This document shows positions 57,401 to 64,000 of a stretch of 64,000 nucleotides of DNA, one piece after another (the first letter of the stretch is position 1; every line of letters starts with the position of its first letter). Under the pieces are notes generated by a model. The model worked only from the letters and a program-made list of their open reading frames with translations, was not told the origin of the DNA and made no database searches. A program made the translations under genes and the position numbers. The stretch is from Entophlyctis helioformis (taxonomy: Eukaryota; Chytridiomycota; Chytridiomycetes; Chytridiales; Chytriomycetaceae): contig JAHLKH010000151.1 of the NCBI GenBank assembly GCA_025526915.1, forward strand, positions 1-64,000. Reading direction: 5' to 3'.

Positions 57401-60400
57401 GATGAAATGGGACTGGGCAAGACCGTCCAGTCCATCTCGTTTCTCTCGTACCTCTTCCACTCGCAGCACGTCTACGGGCCGTTCCTGGTTGTGGTGCCCC
57501 TGGGAACGATTGGCGCATGGCAGAAGGAGTTCAAACAATGGGCACCGGACATGAACGTCATCTGCTACCAGGGCGACAATTCTTCGCGCCAGATCATCCG
57601 CGAGTACGAGTTCTACCTGCCGGCGACCAAGAGCAAGGAGCCGCGCCTGCGGTTCAATGTGCTGCTGACGACCTTTGAGCTCATCCTCAAGGACAAGGAG
57701 CAGCTTGGCCGCATCAAGTGGGCGTTTTTGGCTGTCGACGAGGCGCACCGCCTCAAGAACGCAGACTCGCAGCTGCACGAGGCGCTCAAGGACTTTTCGA
57801 CGGCCAACCGCCTGCTCATTACGGGCACGCCTCTGCAAAACACGGTCAAGGAGCTGCTGGCTCTCATCCAGTTCCTGATGCCAGACAAGTTCCAAGAGTT
57901 TGAGGGATTCGAGATCACGGTCGGCGCTGACGACCAGGAGGGCAAGATCCGTGAGCTGCAGGCCAAGCTCAAGGACCTCATGCTCCGCCGCCTCAAGAAG
58001 GACGTGGAAAAGTCGCTGCCGTCCAAGACCGAGCGCATTCTGCGCGTGGAGCTGTCGCCGCTCCAGCTCGAGTACTACAAGGCCGTGTTCACCAAGAACT
58101 TTGAGGCGCTCAACAAGAGCTCGCACGCCCCCAACAGCAAGGCCGTCAGCCTGCAGAACATTGCCATGGAGCTCAAGAAGGCGAGCAACCACCCATACCT
58201 GTTCGACGGCGCCGAGAGCATGGGACTGTCTCGCGAGGAGCAGCTCAAGGGCATCATCTTGAATTCGGGCAAGATGGCCCTTCTCGACAAGCTGCTGACG
58301 CGGCTACGGGAGGGCGGCCACCGCGTGCTCATCTTTTCGCAAATGGTGCGCATGCTGGACATTCTCGCCGACTACCTCGTGTACCGCGGATACCAGTTCC
58401 AGCGTCTTGACGGCACGACGGGATCCGAGGCTCGCAAGCGCAACATGGAGCGCTTCAATGCGCCAGGTTCGACCGACTTTTGCTTCCTCCTGTCCACGCG
58501 CGCCGGCGGCCTGGGCCTCAACCTCGCCTCTGCCGACACAGTCATTCTCTTTGACTCGGACTGGAATCCGCAAAACGACCTGCAAGCCATTGCCCGCGCT
58601 CACCGTATCGGCCAGAAGAATACGGTTAATGTGTACCGCTTCCTGTCCAAGGACACGATCGAGGAGGACATTATCGAGCGTGCCAAGCGCAAGATGGTGC
58701 TCGAGTACTCGATCATCAAGACCATGGACACCTCTGGCGAGGGAATCATGCGTGGCGGCAAGAGTGGCAAGCACGGCGGCTCGGGCAACAACGGCACCAT
58801 CTCCAACGAAGAGCTCCAGACGATTCTCAAGTTTGGTGCACGCAACCTGTTCCGGCAGGACACGGCCAAGGACGGCACGGGCACGATTGAAGATGGCGGC
58901 CAGGCCGACTCTGCTGCAGGGGGTGCTAATGGCGCTGGCGCCGGCAACAAGTTGGAGCAGCTGAACCTGGACGACGTGCTTGCGCGCGCCGAGTTCCATG
59001 AGGGTGTCGAGCAGTCTGGCACGGCGCTTGGCTCGGCCGAGTTCTTGGAGCAGTTCAATGTCGCCGACGTGGCCGTCAACCAGCTCAGCTGGGAAGACAT
59101 TATCCCCGAAGACCAGCGCGCCAAGTCGGCGGCGTTGGCAGCGGGCTCGTCGTCGGCATCTGTCCTGGACGAGATCCCCGAAGAGTTTCTTCTCGAGGGC
59201 ACGCGGCGGCGTGTCACGCAGCCCGTGTCGTATGTCGACGACGACGACCTCGACACGGCCGGCAACCGCAAGCGGAAACGCAAGTCGGCGTCGTCGTCCT
59301 CTGCGGCGTTTGGCGCCAAGAAGAACGGCGTGTCGGGTGCGGGCAGCGGCGACGAGATGTCCAGCAACAAGCTGTCGGACAAGGACATTCGGTCGCTGAT
59401 CCGCGCACTGCTCAAGTACGGCGACATTGAGCGGCGGTACGACGTGATTGCGCAAGAAGCGGGCCTGCAGAGCAAGGACCGCGACGCTGTCGTGTCGGCC
59501 GTCAAGGGCATCTTCACCGTGTGCAATGAGGCGATGCGTGCTGCGGCCGAGACGTCTGCGGCTGGAGCTGGCGACGGTGCCAAGGACAAGGATGCCGACG
59601 GCGACGCGGCGGCCGGTGGCCCTGTGGACGGCCTGAGCGCCACGATTTCACTGGACATGCCGCTGCAGCCCGCGTCGTACTCGTACAAGCACAAGGTCAT
59701 CTCGGCGACGTATGGAGGCGTGACGGGCATCAATGCCGGCCAGCTCCTCCAGCGTGCCGGCGACCTCACCTTTCTCGCACAGCGTCTCGAGAAGCAGCAG
59801 AAGCAGTCCCAGTCCATCCACCAGTTCCGCATCACGTGGAACCCCAAGGCAGTCACCAACTGGGCGGCGCCATGGGGCGTCAAGGACGACGCGATGCTTT
59901 TGGTCGGCGTCCACAAGCACGGCTTTGGTGCATGGGCGGCCATCCAAGACGATGCCGACCTCTCGCTCGGCGTCAAGTTCTTCCTGGACAACTCGGACGC
60001 CAAGAAACTGCCCAAGGCGCTCCATCTTGTCCGCCGTGCCGAGTACCTCTTGAAGCTGCTGTACGAGAACGAGCGTGCCAAGATGGAGTCTCGACGGGCC
60101 GACGCTCATGCGGCGCCGTCTGGTGCAAGCGGCGTGGTTGCCAAGCGGATGGCCAAGGAGCGGGAGCAGCGTGAACGCGAACGCGAGCGGGACCGAGAGC
60201 GCGAGGCGGACCGAGACAAGGATGCTGCTGTCCGGGACAAGGATCACGACCCGAAGGAGCGCGTCAAGGAGCGCGATCGTGAGCGAATTGAGCGCGACAA
60301 GGAGCGTGACCGCGAGCGGGAGCGTGAGAGGGATCGCGACCGGGACAGAGACCGTGATGGCAAGGACCGCGACCGCGATCGCGACAAGGTGGTTGACCGT

Positions 60401-61645
60401 GACCGTGAGCGTGACCGTGAAAAGGACCGCGACCGTGAGCGAGACAGAGACCGTGACAAGGAACGTGGCTACGATCGCGACCGTGACCGCGACCGTGACC
60501 GTGACCGTGATCGCGAGCGAGAGAGGGAAAGAGAGCGCGAGCGCGAGTACCGTGACAAGGACCGCGACCGACGGGAGTACCGGGATCGTGACAGGGATCG
60601 TGACCGCGACAGGGATAGAGACCGCGACTACCGCGACCGGGACCGCGAGAGAGATCGCGACCGGGACAGAGATCGTGACCGCGACCGTGATTATCGCGAC
60701 CGAGAGCGGGATAGAGAGCGAGACCGAGACCGCGATCGCGACCGTGACCGTGATCGTGACAGAGATCGTGACCGCGACCGTGACCGTGGCAGGGACCGCG
60801 ATCGCGAGAGAGACCGGGTCAGGGACAAGGACCGTGACCGGGACCGTGACAGGGACCGAACCGACCGCAGCCGCGACCAATCGCCTGCATCTGCCCGACG
60901 ACGTGCAACGATCCAGGGGACCGTTGGTCCGTCGGGCAGCAAACACGACGGAGGCTCGAGCAGCAGCGGCAGCAACCAGCCGCAACGGCGAGACAGCAGC
61001 ATGAACCACGGCAGCAGCAGCATGGCAAGAAGCCACAGCGACGGCGGCGTGGCGGCGGCGCAAGCGGACGGCGACGAAGTCACCTCGTCGTACGGGTCGA
61101 TGGACGAGGACGAGTGCCGGTCGCTGCTGCGGCCGATGCGAAGCAGTCTGCGCGGCCTGCGCGACTCAAACAACCTCACGGGCAAGGAAAAGGCGTCGTT
61201 TGTGCGCCAGCACGTGCTGGCGATTGGCGACTTTATCAAGAAGGAGGCGCAGAATGTGCCGGCGAGCGAGGGCGGCGCACGGCGAGAGCGGCGGATCCGG
61301 CATCTCTGGAAGAGCGCCAGCCGCTCGTGGCCCAAGGCGATCTCGAGCCGGCAGCTGGAGAAGCTGTACGGCAAGATTGCGGCCGCGACCAGTGGCAATG
61401 TTGGTGGTGGTGGTGGTGGTGCGGCGGCGGCTGCAGACAAGAGTGGATCGGCGGCCAGCACGACGAATGTGTCGCCGTCGGCCAAGATTGCGCGGTCCGA
61501 GTCTGCCATGTCTGCACCGGCGGCGGCGGCTGATGCCAAGACGAGCGGATACAGGCGATCTGATAGTGGCGGCAACGGTGGCGGCTACACGCCCGGCACG
61601 TCCGCAGCGCCATCCGCGAGCGGGACACCTCAACGGCGGACATGA
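54433..61645 (+). CDS. CHD1: CHD1 chromodomain-helicase chromatin remodeller
   Basis: About 1980 residues in exons 54433-54446, 55356-55866, 55957-56092, 56165-56530, 56626-56685 and 56787-61645. Domain order: acidic Ser-rich N-terminus with [12 protein letters not shown]; chromodomain 1 ([16 protein letters not shown]) and 2 ([20 protein letters not shown]), which bind methylated H3K4 in the family; SNF2 ATPase with [12 protein letters not shown] and AVDEAH; helicase C ([38 protein letters not shown]); SANT/SLIDE-like DNA-binding region ([19 protein letters not shown]); a 240-residue Arg-Asp/Arg-Glu tract; and the C-terminal CHCT domain ([34 protein letters not shown]). It slides and spaces nucleosomes in transcribed genes. 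The tiny first exon (MDDS) has a good start context and a GTGAGC donor, and its 909-nt intron contains a CAG microsatellite. The third intron seems to use a GC donor (GCGAGT at 56093). Confidence 0.93.
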
Positions 61646-62375
61646 GGAAGGCGTGTGATAATGTATGGAGTACGACTGGGGTGTGCTGTGCTGTGCTGTG
61701 GCGTCCTGTGGCGTGGCGTGATGAGATGAGACGGACGCGTGGGTGTCTAGAGTGGACAAGACATTTCTTTGTTGTGATGGTACTGCGAGTGGAGTGGGGA
61801 GGTGTGGTGTGACGTGACGTGGTGTAGGCAGTGTTGGGCCATGCGGCCCATGCAATGAATCACAATGCTTGTATGCAACGTGCGTCTGTCTGTCCATGCG
61901 CGTCTGTTCATGCGCGTCTGTGTGGAACGCGTCGCTTCAGAGCGAGGCTGCCATGTGGTGCACGGCGGCCGCCAGGGGTTGCACAGACAGACAGCGCGCG
62001 CGCGTGTGTGAGTGAGTGCGGCGGAAAGGAAAGAGGCGTCGAGTGGCCACCGCCACGTCCCACGTCCACGCACCACATCCCACGTCCCACGCCACGCACC
62101 ACGGCTCGACGCGTGTGCACCAAGTGGCCGCCGCCCTGGACAACCGCGTGAGTCACATGAGGCGCGACGCCGTCAGCCGACACACGCGCGAGATAAGCTT
62201 TTGCGGGTGCGAGTGCTCATGCGTGCTCATGCGTGCTCATGTGCTCATGTGCTCATGTGCCTCTGTGCGTGCTTGCCGGCAAACGCCTATTCCATCGCCG
62301 CTCTGTAGACGCCAGACCCCCAGTCGCCACCACCACCACCACCACCACTGCAACCACCACCAACAACAGCACAGA
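61646..62375. other. Intergenic region after CHD1
   Basis: Contains short tandem motifs (GTGCTGTGCTGTGCTGTG near 61682, GTGCTCATGTGCTCAT near 62220-62260, CACCACCAC near 62330). No gene seen; the last 100 bp are a CA/AC-rich leader of the next gene. Confidence 0.6.
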
Positions 62376-64000
62376 ATGGATCAACAGCAACAGCAACAAC
62401 AGCAACAGTCGTGGCCCGACCGCTTCCTGCAGCTCGTCAGGGCGTCGCTCTCGGACACGGACGCGCACTCGGACATGGATCCGCAGCCGCCCGCCACCGC
62501 AGGCCGGGGCCGCATGCCGCTGCTGCAGAGCCGCGCGTTGAGCAATACAAGCAATACAAGCAGCAGCCATCGCAGCAGCCATCGCAGCAGCACTACCAGC
62601 AGCAATACCAGCAGCGACCACCAGCAGGCCCTGCGCCTGTACGACGTCCACCACGTCGCCACAAGCACCGCGCGCAGAGCCGCAGAGCCGCCGCTGCCGC
62701 TGCCACACGGCGATCGCCCCAAGGCCGCCCCGTCGCCACCGCTCGCCTTGCCCGTCCATCCCGAATCCCCGCCCGCCGCCGCTGCTGGCCAGCCGCAGCC
62801 TCCTGCGCTCGGATTGCCGCCAACCACCACGCCGACGACTACAACCAGCAGCGCTTCAACCACCACCAGCACCACCACCACCAGCAGCAGCAGCCTGCCG
62901 CATCGCCCGCCCGCCGGCCCCTCTGCCGCCGCCGCCCCCTCGACGCCCGCCGCCCCCAAGCCGCTGCAGCGGGTCGCCACGCCACCGCTCGACTGTGAGT
63001 CGCTGCCACGATAAGCTTTCCGCTCGCAGCGGGCGTTGGGCTTTGGGCATTGGCCCTTGCTACTGCAGCCCTGGATGCCCTGGCTGCCCTGGATGCCTTG
63101 CTACTGCTGCTGTCCTGGCTGCCTTGCCCTTGATGCCTTGCTACTGCCGCCTTGCTGACCCGCCTTTCTCGGGCCGCCTTTCTCGGGCCGCTTGCGATCG
63201 TCGCTGCACTCGCAGGGTCTTGGATCCAAGTCCGCCGCCGTGCCGCTGGCTCGCCTGCTCCGACATCGTCGACAACTTCTGCAGCATCTGCAGCTTCTGC
63301 AGCTTCGACGCCGCTTGCTCTTTCCCAAGCTCCGACACTCGCTGCCAGCACCGCACCAGCAGCACCCGCACGATCGCCCGCCACGCTGCCTGCCATGCCC
63401 ACGCCGCTCAACACCGCGGCGCCGGCCTGCCCAGACGACGGCCGCAACGCCGCGTGGACCGGCTCCGACTCGGACAACAGCCTCGAGATCATCTCCAATC
63501 CCAGCGCACCCACAACCCCCGTGCTTGTGCACGCGCCCGTTGTGTCGCCGCACATGCTGGCGTCGTCCATCCTCGAGGTGCTGCGCTCGTCGTCCACGCA
63601 CGACGTCTTTGCCGCCCATGCTGCCGCAGCCTCCGGCAGCAGCAGCAGCACCGCAGACTCCTTCTACGCCGGCGCGCTGGACGCCAGCGACATGCTGCTC
63701 GGCATGTCCATCATCTCGACAAACGCTTCAAGGCCGGCATCGTCCATTCACGCGTCGCAGCAGCCTTTGTCGTCTTCCGCCGCTCCGTCTGCGCCTGACC
63801 AGGGACCGCCGTCGCTCCTTCGCGACTTGAATGCGCTGGGCGGCATGGTGGGCCAGCCCACGCCCATGAGCCGCACCGCGTCGCACGCTGCTGCGTCAGA
63901 GATCTTTGCTCGTGGCAACCACGGCCTGGCTACCCTTGTTTCCACTGCATCCGCATCAGGAAGTGCAGCCACAGGTGCAGGTGCATCTGGAGCGTCGTGG
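62376..64000 (+). CDS. Unknown Gln/Ser/Ala-rich protein, 3' end outside window
   Basis: Exon 62376-62994 ([23 protein letters not shown]), intron 62995-63215 (GTGAGT...CTCGCAG), exon 63216 onward open to the end of the window. In the second exon the coding frame is the one reading GSDSDNSLEIISNPSAPTTP, SSILEVLRSSSTHDVFAAHA, ASDMLLGMSIIST and LLRDLNALGGMVGQP; it has no stop before the window ends. The other two frames are stop-interrupted or low complexity. Composition and short hydrophobic islands suggest a regulatory protein with transactivation-like segments, but no domain is recognised. Confidence 0.6.

Noticed and set aside
60244..61575. Minus-strand Ser-Arg-rich (SR protein-like) frames
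   Set aside because: Complement of the Arg-Asp/Arg-Glu tract of CHD1; no RNA-binding domain attached.

Overview
The window is nuclear DNA of a GC-rich, intron-rich eukaryote, most likely an early-diverging (chytrid-type, zoosporic) fungus. This rests on short GT-AG introns of about 60-125 nt with occasional GC-AG introns, the mix of a phenylalanine hydroxylase, a chromovirus, ankyrin proteins built on GHLHV-KWLH repeats, and two Fanzor genes, a family known from chytrids. The lineage is an inference; no rRNA or marker gene is present. Gene models were built by hand by matching splice sites and codon phase.

Layout. (1) 1-3032 is the 3' part of Fanzor copy A (eukaryotic TnpB relative) plus a conserved non-coding right end. 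(2) 3342-8457 holds an F-box protein, malonyl-CoA decarboxylase and a METTL23-like methyltransferase, all on the minus strand. (3) 8458-10921 has no confident gene. (4) 10922-18931 is a young Ty3/Gypsy chromovirus (minus strand) with identical 245-bp LTRs, split between protease and reverse transcriptase by a nested 1353-bp non-coding LTR element. (5) 18935-22802 is Fanzor copy B with the same eight-exon structure and right end. (6) 22866-25338 is a disordered protein. (7) 25414-29462 and 42760-45515 are arms of a large inverted repeat, each carrying tRNA-Gly(TCC), LINE fragments and an ankyrin gene. (8) Between the arms lie phenylalanine hydroxylase, WASP/Las17, PIG-X and a Ser/Thr kinase that appears joined to a multi-pass membrane N-terminus. 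(9) 46600-64000 holds a membrane-anchored disordered protein, a DCAF12-type WD-repeat protein, CHD1 and a 3'-truncated unknown gene.

The housekeeping genes act independently: peroxisomal/mitochondrial malonyl-CoA turnover, actin nucleation, GPI anchor synthesis, CUL4 ubiquitin ligase targeting and chromatin remodelling. The main interest is mobile DNA. The two Fanzor copies share introns that are better conserved than several of their exons and share a 73-nt block downstream of the stop codon that is a candidate guide-RNA scaffold. The inverted repeat supplies empty sites that date a solo LTR next to a tRNA gene and a LINE insertion at an ankyrin start codon.

Several conserved genes (phenylalanine hydroxylase, WASP, DCAF12, Fanzor B) carry isolated single-base frameshifts, several in short homopolymers; this looks like residual long-read assembly error and should be kept in mind before calling pseudogenes.
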